DNA from: Candidatus Bathyarchaeota archaeon
Lineage (GTDB): Archaea; Thermoproteota; CALKCG01; B24; DRYS01
Reading direction: 5' to 3'
Assembly: GCA_018396535.1 (NCBI GenBank)
Contig: JAGTQC010000004.1
Coordinates: 96,569-160,568, forward strand
Length of the DNA: 64,000 nucleotides
The notes below the pieces were generated by a model that ran no database searches, was not told where the DNA came from, and worked only from the letters and a program-made list of their open reading frames with translations. A program made the translations under genes and the position numbers. Positions 17,758 through 26,441 of this stretch are shown piece after piece; the first letter of the stretch is position 1, and the number at the start of each line of letters is the position of its first letter.

Positions 17758-18912
17758 ATGAAGATATACGATGTAGCTGTAATTGGAGGCGGACCTGCAG
17801 GCTTATCTGCAGCTACCTCTGCATCCAGATTTAATGCAGATACAATTCTTTTCGAAGAGCATGGAAGTATAGGTCTACCATGGCATTGTGCAGGTGTAGT
17901 TAGTTCTAGAATGATTAGATACCTAAATCTAGGAGGATCTGAGAAGACAATCCTATCGAGTTTCGATACGGTAGATGTATACCTATCCCTACGCTACGTA
18001 TTCTCGATAAGGAGTAGTATACCCCAATTAGTCTTAGATAGAGCTGCATTCGATAGATTCCTAGCGGATAGAGCATCCTCCTACGGTGTGAAGCTGATAC
18101 TGAGGAGTAGAGTCAGAAGTCTAAACTACGCGGATGGTAATCTAATCGATATCTCTACAGACGGCTCTAGCTATAAGTGTAGGATAGCTATACTAGCTGA
18201 GGGTTTACCCGGTGTATTAGCTAGGAGTCTCGGTTTTAATCTACGTAAACTTACTATGCTCCCATCGATCCAGTACCTAGTTCATGTAGCACCTAATCTA
18301 GATATGGGTATCGTCGAAGTGCATCTACTACAAGGTTTATCACCTCCATTCTTCGCATGGGTTATACCGATCGATAAAGGTGTATGTAGAGTAGGCTTAG
18401 CCTCATACAGATCTACGCAGCTTAAACCGTTTATAGAAGCGTTTCTCTCTAGAAGGTTCAACAGCTGGAGGATGATATCTAAGAGTAGATGGCTTATACC
18501 TATCGGAGGACCGTTAGATAGGACTGTGAAAGGTCATGTAATCCTAGTAGGTGATGTAGCGGGTCAAGCTAAACCAACTACAGGTGGTGGTATAATTTCA
18601 AGTATAGCATGCGGTATGATAGCAGGTTCGATAGCTGGCTCAGCATCGGTTGAGGATGAATATTCGATACTAGATCAGTATGAAAGCTTATGGAGGAGCT
18701 TCTTCGATTTCAAGTTTAAGATACAGAAGATCGCTAGGAAGGCTGTAGATAGGATGCGGTGGACGATACTATCCTCGATGGTGGAATCCATATCCGATAT
18801 GAATCGTGAATTTAGAGTTGTAGACCTCGATACTCAGATAGACCTTATATCGAAGCTTATATCATCGCCTCGTATAGTTTTTACTATCTTGAAATCTCTA
18901 CTCAAGCTATAA
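17758..18912 (+). CDS. Geranylgeranyl reductase family flavoprotein
   Basis: From ATG 17758 (TTG 17755 also possible) the product has 384 residues. It begins with the FAD dinucleotide motif 'DVAVIGGGPAGLSAA', then 'GLPWHCAGVVS', the family's CxG-type block, and 'GHVILVGDVAGQAKPTTGGG' at the second FAD motif. Members reduce the double bonds of geranylgeranyl chains in archaeal ether lipids. Placement 12 bases after porB suggests shared transcription, and reduced ferredoxin from POR is a possible electron source (inference). The alternative is another geranylgeranyl-group reductase. Confidence 0.85.
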   Translation: MKIYDVAVIGGGPAGLSAATSASRFNADTILFEEHGSIGLPWHCAGVVSSRMIRYLNLGGSEKTILSSFDTVDVYLSLRYVFSIRSSIPQLVLDRAAFDRFLADRASSYGVKLILRSRVRSLNYADGNLIDISTDGSSYKCRIAILAEGLPGVLARSLGFNLRKLTMLPSIQYLVHVAPNLDMGIVEVHLLQGLSPPFFAWVIPIDKGVCRVGLASYRSTQLKPFIEAFLSRRFNSWRMISKSRWLIPIGGPLDRTVKGHVILVGDVAGQAKPTTGGGIISSIACGMIAGSIAGSASVEDEYSILDQYESLWRSFFDFKFKIQKIARKAVDRMRWTILSSMVESISDMNREFRVVDLDTQIDLISKLISSPRIVFTILKSLLKL

Positions 18913-19106
18913 GCTACCCCCTCTGATCAGATCTATACGCTACGCTAGCTTTACAGTATTCAAACTCCGATATTTAATAACTTCTAGATCATATAGCCAC
19001 CTCCTAGAACTGGTATTTTTCATAATAGATCTTCTCAATGGGATAGATTCTTTGAACCTATCACTCGTCTATCGATGTTAAGTGGATACATGTATCTTGG
19101 ATCAAA

Positions 19107-19117
19107 ACTTTATTAAT
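19107..19117 (+). promoter_or_regulatory. TATA box of cdc48
   Basis: ACTTTATTAAT lies about 50 bases before ATG 19163 in a 250-base gap (18913-19162) that shows no gene. The remainder of the gap contains nothing I can identify. Confidence 0.45.
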
Positions 19118-19162
19118 CGATGAACCCATATACTCTATACCGAGGCGTTAGGGGTCTACTAT

Positions 19163-21361
19163 ATGGTTGTTAGAGAACTTAGGCTTCAAGTCGCTGAGAT
19201 GCGTAATCAGCGTGATATAGGGCGTTGTAAAGCTAGGATCGATTCACTACTCTTAGAGAAGATAGGAGTAGCGATAGGCGATGTTATAGAGATTATAGGT
19301 AATAGAGCTACCGCAGCTATAGCTTGGCCAGCTTACCCTGAGGATGCAGGTAAACCTATAGTAAGGATGGATGGTATAACTCGTAAAAATGCCGAGGTAT
19401 CCATAGGTGAATATGTAACTATTAGGAAGGCTAAAGTTAAGATCGCTCGTACGATATCGCTCGCACCCTTAAGCGTTAAGCTGCATGTTGCAGATGAGAA
19501 TCTATACGAATTTCTAAGGAATAGACTCGTAGATCTACCTGTAGTTCAGGGAGATATAATCCAGCTATCCTTATTCGGTAACCCAGTAAACTTTATGGTA
19601 GTAAGATCTACGCCTAAAGGCGTTGTTAAGATAAGCTACGATACGCAGATTAAGCTTCTAAAGGAGCCTGCTCCAGAGCGTGCTAGGATAGCTTACGTAA
19701 CCTACGATGATATAGGAGGGTTGAAGGAGCAGATTCAAAGGATACGTGAACTCGTAGAGCTTCCATTAAAGCATCCAGAGCTATTTAAACGGCTGGGTAT
19801 AGAGCCTCCTAAAGGTGTATTACTCTATGGCCCACCCGGCTGCGGTAAGACATTGCTAGCTAAGGCTGTAGCTAATGAGAGTGATGCATACTTCATAAGC
19901 GTTAACGGTCCTGAGGTTATGAGTAAGTTTTACGGTGAATCCGAAGCTAGGCTTAGAGAGATATTCAAGAAGGCTGAGGAGAGTGCTCCAGCTATAATAT
20001 TCATCGATGAGATAGATTCCATAGCTCCTAAGAGGGAGGAGGTTACCGGGGAGGTTGAGAGGAGGGTTGTAGCACAGCTACTAGCATTAATGGATGGGTT
20101 AATGAGTAGAGGTAACGTTATCGTTATAGGTGCTACCAACAGGCCTAACGCTCTAGATCCAGCTCTACGTAGACCTGGAAGATTCGATAGAGAGATAGAG
20201 ATAGGGATCCCTGATAAGCAGGGTAGGTTAGAGATACTACAGATACATACTAGGGGTATGCCTCTAGCTGATGATGTAGATCTAGAGAAGCTTGCTGAGA
20301 TAACGCACGGCTATACTGGAGCTGATCTAGCTGCTCTAGCTAGAGAAGCTGCTATGAAAGCTCTACGTAGATATCTACCTGGGATAGATCTGGATGCGGA
20401 GACTATCCCCGTAGAGGTTCTAGAGAAGATGGAGGTTAGGATGGATGATTTTATACAAGCATACCAGGAGATTACGCCATCAGCTTTAAGGGAGGTGGAG
20501 ATAGAGATACCGGAGGTTAGATGGGATGATATAGGCGGTTTACAGGAGGTTAAGCAGCTTTTAAGAGAGAGTATAGAGTGGCCTCTTAAGTATCCTGATA
20601 AATTTAAGATGTTAGGGTTGAAGCCTCCTAGAGGTATACTATTGTATGGTCCACCCGGCTGCGGTAAGACATTGCTAGCTAAGGCTATCGCTAGTGAGAG
20701 TGGAGCTAACTTCATAGGGGTTAAGGGTCCGGAGATATTTAGTAAATGGGTTGGTGAATCTGAGAAAGCTATAAGAGAGATATTCAGGAAAGCACGTATG
20801 GCTGCTCCATGCGTGATATTCTTCGATGAGATAGATTCCATAAGCTTAACTAGAAGTGTAGATTATGCTGATTCAGGTGTAACCGAGAGAGTTGTGAGCC
20901 AGCTCTTAACAGAGATCGATGGCTTAACTAATATAATGAATGTCGTAGTCGTAGGTGCTACAAACCGCCCAGATTTAGTGGATCCAGCTCTACTAAGACC
21001 TGGAAGGTTTGATCGACTGGTATATGTACCTCCGCCAAGTGAGAGTGATCGTCTAGAAATACTGAGAGTTCATACTAGGGGTATGCCTCTAGCTGATGAT
21101 GTAGATCTAGAGAAGCTTGCTAAACTAACCGTAGGATTCTCAGGAGCTGATCTAGAGATGCTATGTAGGGAGGCTGGCTTTAACGCTTTGAGGATGCATA
21201 TCGATGGAGGATCAGGTACGATGCGAGTTACTATGGATGATTTTATGAAAGCGTTGGATATAGTTAAGCCATCCATACTACCTGAGATAGAGGAATGGTA
21301 TCAGAGCTTTACTTCAAGATTTAAGCGTAGGATTATACGTAGCTCAACACCTATAACATGA
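19163..21361 (+). CDS. cdc48: Cdc48/VAT-type AAA+ unfoldase
   Basis: The product has 732 residues. Residues 1 to about 185 are the double-psi-barrel and four-stranded N domain. Then come two AAA modules, each with Walker A GPPGCGKT, Walker B (IIFIDEID and VIFFDEID) and an arginine-finger region '[14 protein letters not shown]' or '[14 protein letters not shown]'. The enzyme unfolds proteins, likely feeding the proteasome. The two modules share identical DNA of 51 bases (20246-20296 and 21071-21121) and 36 bases (19832-19867 and 20651-20686), more than protein conservation needs. Confidence 0.96.
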   Translation: MVVRELRLQVAEMRNQRDIGRCKARIDSLLLEKIGVAIGDVIEIIGNRATAAIAWPAYPEDAGKPIVRMDGITRKNAEVSIGEYVTIRKAKVKIARTISLAPLSVKLHVADENLYEFLRNRLVDLPVVQGDIIQLSLFGNPVNFMVVRSTPKGVVKISYDTQIKLLKEPAPERARIAYVTYDDIGGLKEQIQRIRELVELPLKHPELFKRLGIEPPKGVLLYGPPGCGKTLLAKAVANESDAYFISVNGPEVMSKFYGESEARLREIFKKAEESAPAIIFIDEIDSIAPKREEVTGEVERRVVAQLLALMDGLMSRGNVIVIGATNRPNALDPALRRPGRFDREIEIGIPDKQGRLEILQIHTRGMPLADDVDLEKLAEITHGYTGADLAALAREAAMKALRRYLPGIDLDAETIPVEVLEKMEVRMDDFIQAYQEITPSALREVEIEIPEVRWDDIGGLQEVKQLLRESIEWPLKYPDKFKMLGLKPPRGILLYGPPGCGKTLLAKAIASESGANFIGVKGPEIFSKWVGESEKAIREIFRKARMAAPCVIFFDEIDSISLTRSVDYADSGVTERVVSQLLTEIDGLTNIMNVVVVGATNRPDLVDPALLRPGRFDRLVYVPPPSESDRLEILRVHTRGMPLADDVDLEKLAKLTVGFSGADLEMLCREAGFNALRMHIDGGSGTMRVTMDDFMKALDIVKPSILPEIEEWYQSFTSRFKRRIIRSSTPIT

Positions 21362-21383
21362 TATACATCGAGGTATCTTATCC

Positions 21384-21605
21384 ATGGTTAAATCTAGTCT
21401 GATCTATATGCTGGTTGAAGCGTTGAAGCGTAGAGGAGGATCTGCTGAAGATGAGGAGCTTTACACAGATCTATCCAAGGTATCGGAGCTTACCCACAAT
21501 GATTTTATGAAACTCCTATTGAAGCTTGAAGTATCCGGTATAGCTAGGGTATACAGGCTATCTAAGGATAAGTTTAAGATCGAGCTAGTGGCTTCCGAGG
21601 ATTAG
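21384..21605 (+). CDS. Small winged-helix-like protein downstream of cdc48
   Basis: The product has 73 residues and starts 22 bases after cdc48. The predicted pattern of three helices followed by a beta hairpin ('LLKLEVSGIARVYRLSKDKFKIELV') suggests a winged-helix fold. It overlaps the 3' end of the convergent FEN-1 gene by 4 bases. I do not recognise the family. Position suggests co-expression with Cdc48, possibly as an adaptor, but that is speculative. Confidence 0.6.
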   Translation: MVKSSLIYMLVEALKRRGGSAEDEELYTDLSKVSELTHNDFMKLLLKLEVSGIARVYRLSKDKFKIELVASED

Positions 21606-22630
21606 CGAAACCATCCCTCAAGCGTCCTACTCCTACCTATAGTTTTCAATCCTTCTGCTATAACGTTAACAGCTTTAACAACCCTCTCCTCGCTGAAATC
21701 TCTCTCACCACATAGGAAGTCCACTACCCCTTTAGCATCAGGCTGCCGCCATTCAAGCTTGTACTCGCTGGATACCTGCGGCTCTAGGAATATCCTCCTA
21801 ATATCATCGATCGGTATCTCTTGTACACCTAGAATCTTGAGAACTATCTTAGCATCGCTATACCTTTTAATATATTCTAGAGCCTTCTTAGGACCTACAC
21901 CTTTAACACCTTCGGGATAATAGTCTGTCCCAACTAGTATAGCTATATCTATAAGCTGTTCTCTCGTTATCCTTAAGCTAGACAACACCTCATCTAATAC
22001 TATAAGCTCAGGCTCGATCTCCACGTATACATCCTTACCTGGAAGCTTCCTTCTACCTACTACGCTTAGATTCCTAACTACTCTTAAAGCTCCGAATAGT
22101 AGTGCATCATGATCCTGGCTTACAGCAGCCCATGCATCACCTCTTATAGTCATCCAAGCTGCTTGAGCTTCACCTTCAGATGGAGCTTCAATGTATGGTA
22201 TACCTAGGAGCCTGAGAAGTCTCTTAGCATCATCAACCATATAGTCTTTAAGCGTAGCTGAAGCTTGAGCATACTTCCTCGCAGCTTCATAATCCCCTCT
22301 ACTCAAAGCCTCCTCATACCTAATTATAGCCTCCTCTCTAACAGCTCTCCTCCTCTTTATCTCAGCCTCCTTTAAAGCTGGCGGTACTCCATCGAATATA
22401 TACACAGGTTTTATGCCTGCCTCTATAAATCTAGAAGTCCTATAGAGTAGGCCTGATAGATGGCTTGTCACCCTACCTTCGCTATCCTTTAGAGGTTCGC
22501 CTTTAGGCCCTCGGATTGTTGCTAGAAACTGGTATAACGCGTTATAAGCATCTATGGCTAGAACCCTGCCTTTAAGCATATCCCATCCTATAACTCTTCT
22601 AGGTATTATATCGCCTAGATTTACACCCAT
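21602..22630 (-). CDS. fen: Flap endonuclease 1
   Basis: The product has 342 residues, the archaeal FEN-1 length. The acidic active-site residues lie in 'RVLAIDAYNALYQF', 'VYIFDGVPP', 'EAPSEGEAQAAWM', 'AVSQDHDALLFG' and 'VGTDYYPEGVKGVGPKKAL' (H2TH). The C-terminus 'TLEGWF' resembles a PCNA-binding PIP box without the leading Gln. The enzyme removes 5' flaps during Okazaki fragment maturation and repair. Confidence 0.96.
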   Translation of the reverse strand: MGVNLGDIIPRRVIGWDMLKGRVLAIDAYNALYQFLATIRGPKGEPLKDSEGRVTSHLSGLLYRTSRFIEAGIKPVYIFDGVPPALKEAEIKRRRAVREEAIIRYEEALSRGDYEAARKYAQASATLKDYMVDDAKRLLRLLGIPYIEAPSEGEAQAAWMTIRGDAWAAVSQDHDALLFGALRVVRNLSVVGRRKLPGKDVYVEIEPELIVLDEVLSSLRITREQLIDIAILVGTDYYPEGVKGVGPKKALEYIKRYSDAKIVLKILGVQEIPIDDIRRIFLEPQVSSEYKLEWRQPDAKGVVDFLCGERDFSEERVVKAVNVIAEGLKTIGRSRTLEGWFR

Positions 22631-22660
22631 CCCCTACTACGATTCTCACTCGATCTTAGA

Positions 22661-22670
22661 TTAAATATCT
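22661..22670 (-). promoter_or_regulatory. TATA box of FEN-1 gene
   Basis: Read on the minus strand the site is AGATATTTAA, 31-40 bases before the start at 22630, which implies a leader of only a few bases. Confidence 0.45.
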
Positions 22671-22744
22671 TTCGGATCTCCAAACCCTATCTATAACTTT
22701 AGTGTCAGCGTTTCTCGAATACTATGCTGTAATGAGTTAGTAAC

Positions 22745-22754
22745 CTATTTATAG
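22745..22754 (+). promoter_or_regulatory. TATA box of ABC-2 exporter operon
   Basis: CTATTTATAG preceded by TAAC lies about 50 bases before the TTG start at 22805. Confidence 0.45.
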
Positions 22755-22804
22755 ATACCCTGCCAATCATATCTTTGATCGTTATAATGAGGGCTCGGTA
22801 GGTT

Positions 22805-23782
22805 TTGTACGCTATCGAAGCTCGGAATCTTAGGAAGACTTATCGAACTAGAAGACGTAGAGGTATACTTAGATCTGAACCTGAATTAATCGAAGCATTG
22901 AAGGATGTAAGTTTTTCTGTAAGGTATGGCGAGGTTGTCGGTCTCCTAGGACCAAACGGTGCGGGTAAGACTACTACGATAAAGATAATCTCTACACTCC
23001 TCCTACCAGATGGGGGTGAGGTTTACGTAGAGGGGTTCGATGTTGTTAGAGAAGCATCTGAGGTTCGTAGGAGGATAGGTATACTTCTATCCGTCGAGAA
23101 GGGGTTCTACGGTAAGCTAACTGGGTGGGAGAACTTGGAGTATTTCGGAATTCTATATGGTTTAGATCGTAGATTTCTAGAAGCTAGGCTAGGTTACCTG
23201 TTTAAGCTTCTCGAACTCGATAAGCTCGGTGGGATCGATAGGTTATTCGAGGAGTTTAGTCTAGGTATGAAGGCTCGTCTAGGCCTTGCTAGAGCTTTAC
23301 TTAAAGATCCACCTATCCTCCTACTAGACGAGCCTACACTAGGCTTAGATCCTCCTAGCGCTGTGAAGATACGTAGTCTAGTAAGGGATCTAGCTAGAGA
23401 AGGCAAAGCTATACTATACACTACTCATAACATGTTTGAAGCTGAAATCGTATGTGATCGTATACTATTCATAGATCGTGGTTCGATCGTAGCTGAAGGT
23501 TCACCATCAGATCTTAAGGATCGTATACCTAAACTTAGAAGCTTAAAGATCACGGTGAAGGGTAACGATCCATCGCAGATATTAGCCGGTCATAGTCTAG
23601 GATATAGTATCAATCGTATCGATGTAGATATATTCGAACTGGATGTAAAGGTTCGAGATCCTATCGAGGTGTTGAACTCCATACTACCACTCTTAACCGT
23701 TAAAGGTTATCATATAATCTCATTCAGGATAGAGGAACCGACTCTAGAAGATGTTTTCCTATACCTCTCTAAGGGGGGTTAA
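22805..23782 (+). CDS. ABC-2 type exporter ATP-binding protein
   Basis: The product has 325 residues from TTG 22805. Walker A is 'GPNGAGKTTTIK', the signature motif is the variant 'EFSLGMKARLGLARALL' (LGM in place of the usual SGG), Walker B is 'ILLLDEPTLGLDP', and the switch His is in 'LYTTHNMFEAE'. A C-terminal extension of about 85 residues follows, as in DrrA/NatA-like exporters. It is followed by two membrane subunits. The substrate is unknown. Confidence 0.92.
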   Translation: MYAIEARNLRKTYRTRRRRGILRSEPELIEALKDVSFSVRYGEVVGLLGPNGAGKTTTIKIISTLLLPDGGEVYVEGFDVVREASEVRRRIGILLSVEKGFYGKLTGWENLEYFGILYGLDRRFLEARLGYLFKLLELDKLGGIDRLFEEFSLGMKARLGLARALLKDPPILLLDEPTLGLDPPSAVKIRSLVRDLAREGKAILYTTHNMFEAEIVCDRILFIDRGSIVAEGSPSDLKDRIPKLRSLKITVKGNDPSQILAGHSLGYSINRIDVDIFELDVKVRDPIEVLNSILPLLTVKGYHIISFRIEEPTLEDVFLYLSKGG

Positions 23783-23789
23783 AGGCTTC

Positions 23790-24605
23790 GTGAGCTTCGT
23801 AGATATCCTTAGGGTGGAGGCTAAATTTATGTATGGAGATATCGTGAGGAGGAGATCCCTCTTCTTAGCGATACTAGCATACCCATATATATTAACGATA
23901 TTCGTGCTTCTAATAGGCTCCTCCATAGGTTCGCCGGTATTCTTCGAAGAGAAGGTTTGTTTAACACCTACAGTATATCTTGTTACGAACGGCTTTATCC
24001 TGATGTCTATGTTAAGCGTAATCGATGATATTCTATGGAGGCCTATCCTTGACGAGTATACCGGGACGATAGCATACGTGTTATCCTCCCCAACCTCTAG
24101 GTTGAAGCATTATCTAGCGATACCTATACCTAGACTCATACTAGTACTCCTAAGCGGGTTTACGAGTATAGTACCAGTATTCATATACTATTACGGTTAT
24201 GATGGATTTATAGAAGCATCTATAGTGTTACTCATGACGCTGTTAGCCTCTACCTCAGCGATACCTTTAGTCATGATCCTCGTAGGGGTGGTATACGGTT
24301 TAGGTGGAGGTATCTGGAGGATTGTGAATATAGTTAGGCCTATCCTACTTATGCTTACAGGCGTATACTATCCTAGAAGGTTTATGCCGCTTATAGGGCA
24401 GATGATCTGTTATGCTATACCTCAATCTCATATAGTAGAGGCAATTCATCTACTACTCTCAGCTCAGTATCTAGGCTCGGCAGCTATAGATATAGTATCG
24501 CTTATAGGTGTAGCTACTATACTAGTCATTGTATACTCTCCTCTAAGCTATAGGAGTATGCGATTCTGGGAATATAGTAGGGTGAAGGAGGGTGTTAAAA
24601 CCTGA
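23790..24605 (+). CDS. ABC-2 type exporter membrane subunit (first)
   Basis: GTG 23790 is chosen as start because the GGGGGG stretch at 23773-23778 acts as ribosome-binding site about 11 bases upstream; ATG 23751 would overlap the ATPase gene by 32 bases. The product has about 271 residues with some six hydrophobic helices ('LFLAILAYPYILTIFVLLIG', 'ASIVLLMTLLASTSAIPLVM' and others). It pairs with the next gene to form the transmembrane part. Confidence 0.85.
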   Translation: MSFVDILRVEAKFMYGDIVRRRSLFLAILAYPYILTIFVLLIGSSIGSPVFFEEKVCLTPTVYLVTNGFILMSMLSVIDDILWRPILDEYTGTIAYVLSSPTSRLKHYLAIPIPRLILVLLSGFTSIVPVFIYYYGYDGFIEASIVLLMTLLASTSAIPLVMILVGVVYGLGGGIWRIVNIVRPILLMLTGVYYPRRFMPLIGQMICYAIPQSHIVEAIHLLLSAQYLGSAAIDIVSLIGVATILVIVYSPLSYRSMRFWEYSRVKEGVKT

Positions 24606-25393
24606 GGGAGCTGATTAAAACTATACTTAAGCTATATATCGCTAGGGATATTGTTAGAGGACGTGGATTAATAGTAACCCTACTCAGCATAGCTTTATGG
24701 ATATCACTATTCACGATACCTGTAGTACTGTTTAAACCACCAGATACGCCTACCGTATGCTTATCCGCTAACATATTCTTAAGCATACTAATCTTCCTCT
24801 CATATTCACTAGCAACGTGGAATTGGGCTTCAGAACTTCAGAGTATGACTACTTCAGGTGTACTCGAATATATCCTATCATCTGGTAGAAGCATACTCAT
24901 AATCTACATCGGCCTAATACCTGTCTCAACTATACTTCTACTAGCGTCGACCCTGATCGTATACGTAGTTCTCTCGATACTTTCCCTACCCCCCATCCTG
25001 ACTATCCATTCGCCGCCATACCTAGTGGTAGGTATCCTATTGTTTCTACAAGTTCTATTAGCTCATGCAGTAGTACTGGGTAGTCTAATACTTTCAGTAG
25101 GTGTAAGCGGCCCAGTTATGGAGGTGCTAGGCTGGATTCTACCTATAGCTACAGGTGGATTTACACCTATATCAAATATGCCTCAACCTCTACGAATCAT
25201 AGCTTTATCCACGCCATACAGCTACCCTGTAGAGCTATTGAGATACTCCATACTAGGTATAGAGACTATACTACCACTCGATTTGATCCTACCTATAAGT
25301 CTAGCTTACAGCCTCCTCTTCCTCCTATCGAGCATTCTTTACTTCAAGTATACGATCAGGAAGATTATGATGAGGGGTATAGGATCGATCTAA
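24602..25393 (+). CDS. ABC-2 type exporter membrane subunit (second), probable CTG start
   Basis: The first ATG in this frame is 24845, but the frame is open back to 24599 and encodes a normal permease N-terminus there (basic start 'LRELIKTILKLYIARDIVR', then a hydrophobic helix). No ATG, GTG or TTG exists between 24599 and 24845. CTG 24602 overlaps the upstream TGA stop by CTGA, exactly like the usual ATGA coupling, and GGAGGG at 24587-24592 lies 9 bases before it. From CTG the product has 263 residues with about six membrane helices. Start choice is inference. Confidence 0.8.
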   Translation: MRELIKTILKLYIARDIVRGRGLIVTLLSIALWISLFTIPVVLFKPPDTPTVCLSANIFLSILIFLSYSLATWNWASELQSMTTSGVLEYILSSGRSILIIYIGLIPVSTILLLASTLIVYVVLSILSLPPILTIHSPPYLVVGILLFLQVLLAHAVVLGSLILSVGVSGPVMEVLGWILPIATGGFTPISNMPQPLRIIALSTPYSYPVELLRYSILGIETILPLDLILPISLAYSLLFLLSSILYFKYTIRKIMMRGIGSI

Positions 25394-25464
25394 GCTGAAC
25401 GTATAGGAGGGTAAAAGTAATATCCCTACTTCTAGGTTGAGTTAGAATACGTAGATAGGGTGGG

Positions 25465-25959
25465 ATGTATATGTCTGTTAAGATGGAGGTTGTCGATATA
25501 GAGATACCGGAGGGCTGTAACGTTATAATAGGTATAACGCATTTCATAAAATCCGTCGAGGATATATATGAAGCGGTAAAATCTTCGACACCGGATGTAG
25601 AATTCGCTGTAGGATTCTGCGAAGCTTCCGGTCCATGTTTAGTTAGAGTTGAGGGTAATAGTGATGATCTTAAACGTAAAGTCGCTGAGCAGGCTTTTAA
25701 GCTTGGTGTAGGTCATAGCTTCATAGTGTATCTCAGGAAGGCTTATCCGATAAACGTTTTGAACGAGCTTAAGAAGGTTCCAGAGGTATGTACGATTCTA
25801 TGCGCTACCGCTAACCCTGTACAAGTTATAGTAGCTGAGACTAATCAGGGTCGAGCTATACTAGGTATAGTTGATGGATTTAGATCTAAGGGTATAGAGA
25901 CGGATCAGGATAGAGAGGCTAGGAAGGCTTTCCTCCGAAGGATAGGATATAAGCTTTAA
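25465..25959 (+). CDS. Adenosine-specific kinase-like protein (COG1839/DUF355)
   Basis: The product has 164 residues; ATG 25465, 25471 and 25480 are possible starts. The sequence 'VDIEIPEGCNVIIGITHFIKSVEDIYEA' (in parts), 'VGFCEASGPCLVRVEGN' and 'VCTILCATANPVQVIVAE' with 'GRAILGIVDG' matches the small COG1839 family, one member of which was described as an adenosine-specific kinase. The function in archaea is not well settled. Confidence 0.8.
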   Translation: MYMSVKMEVVDIEIPEGCNVIIGITHFIKSVEDIYEAVKSSTPDVEFAVGFCEASGPCLVRVEGNSDDLKRKVAEQAFKLGVGHSFIVYLRKAYPINVLNELKKVPEVCTILCATANPVQVIVAETNQGRAILGIVDGFRSKGIETDQDREARKAFLRRIGYKL

Positions 25960-26001
25960 ATCCCTCATCTCTACCAGAAGATTATGTAAAGGTGGAATAG
26001 C

Positions 26002-26394
26002 TTGTCAGCTATACCTAATCTTAAAGTACAATGTCCATGTGGGCGTATCATAAATCATCCATCAGAGTATAAGCTACTACTCTTAAAGCTGGAGATGAAG
26101 GAGATCGATATACTCTGCCCGAACGATGTATGTTACCTAAGAGAGCTAGGCTACGTAAAATTCGATATTAAGGATTCAAAGCTTATATTCAAAGAGGCTG
26201 CATTCTATCCGCCGTTTGTTACATGGAATGCAAGCCAGTTTGGAAGCGAGAAGGCTGCAGAACTTCTTAAAACCCATCTAAGGATCCTAGTATCTGAGGT
26301 TATGGATTGGCCTAGGATTAAAGAAACATACTTCCGCTACTATACATCATCTGGTGCAAGGAAAGAGGAGGGTTCTGAAGAATCTGGTACATAA
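26002..26394 (+). CDS. Conserved archaeal protein with a four-Cys putative zinc site
   Basis: The product has 130 residues from TTG 26002. Near the N-terminus Cys-Pro-Cys-Gly and, about 30 residues later, 'CPNDVC' form a likely zinc knuckle. The rest is helical ('GSEKAAELLKTHLRILVSEV') with a charged tail. I do not recognise the function. It ends 48 bases from the convergent EF-2 gene. Confidence 0.65.
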   Translation: MSAIPNLKVQCPCGRIINHPSEYKLLLLKLEMKEIDILCPNDVCYLRELGYVKFDIKDSKLIFKEAAFYPPFVTWNASQFGSEKAAELLKTHLRILVSEVMDWPRIKETYFRYYTSSGARKEEGSEESGT

Positions 26395-26441
26395 TAGGCA
26401 GGATGTTCAAATAGCTTCTTCCAGTATATTTCGTTCCCCCT

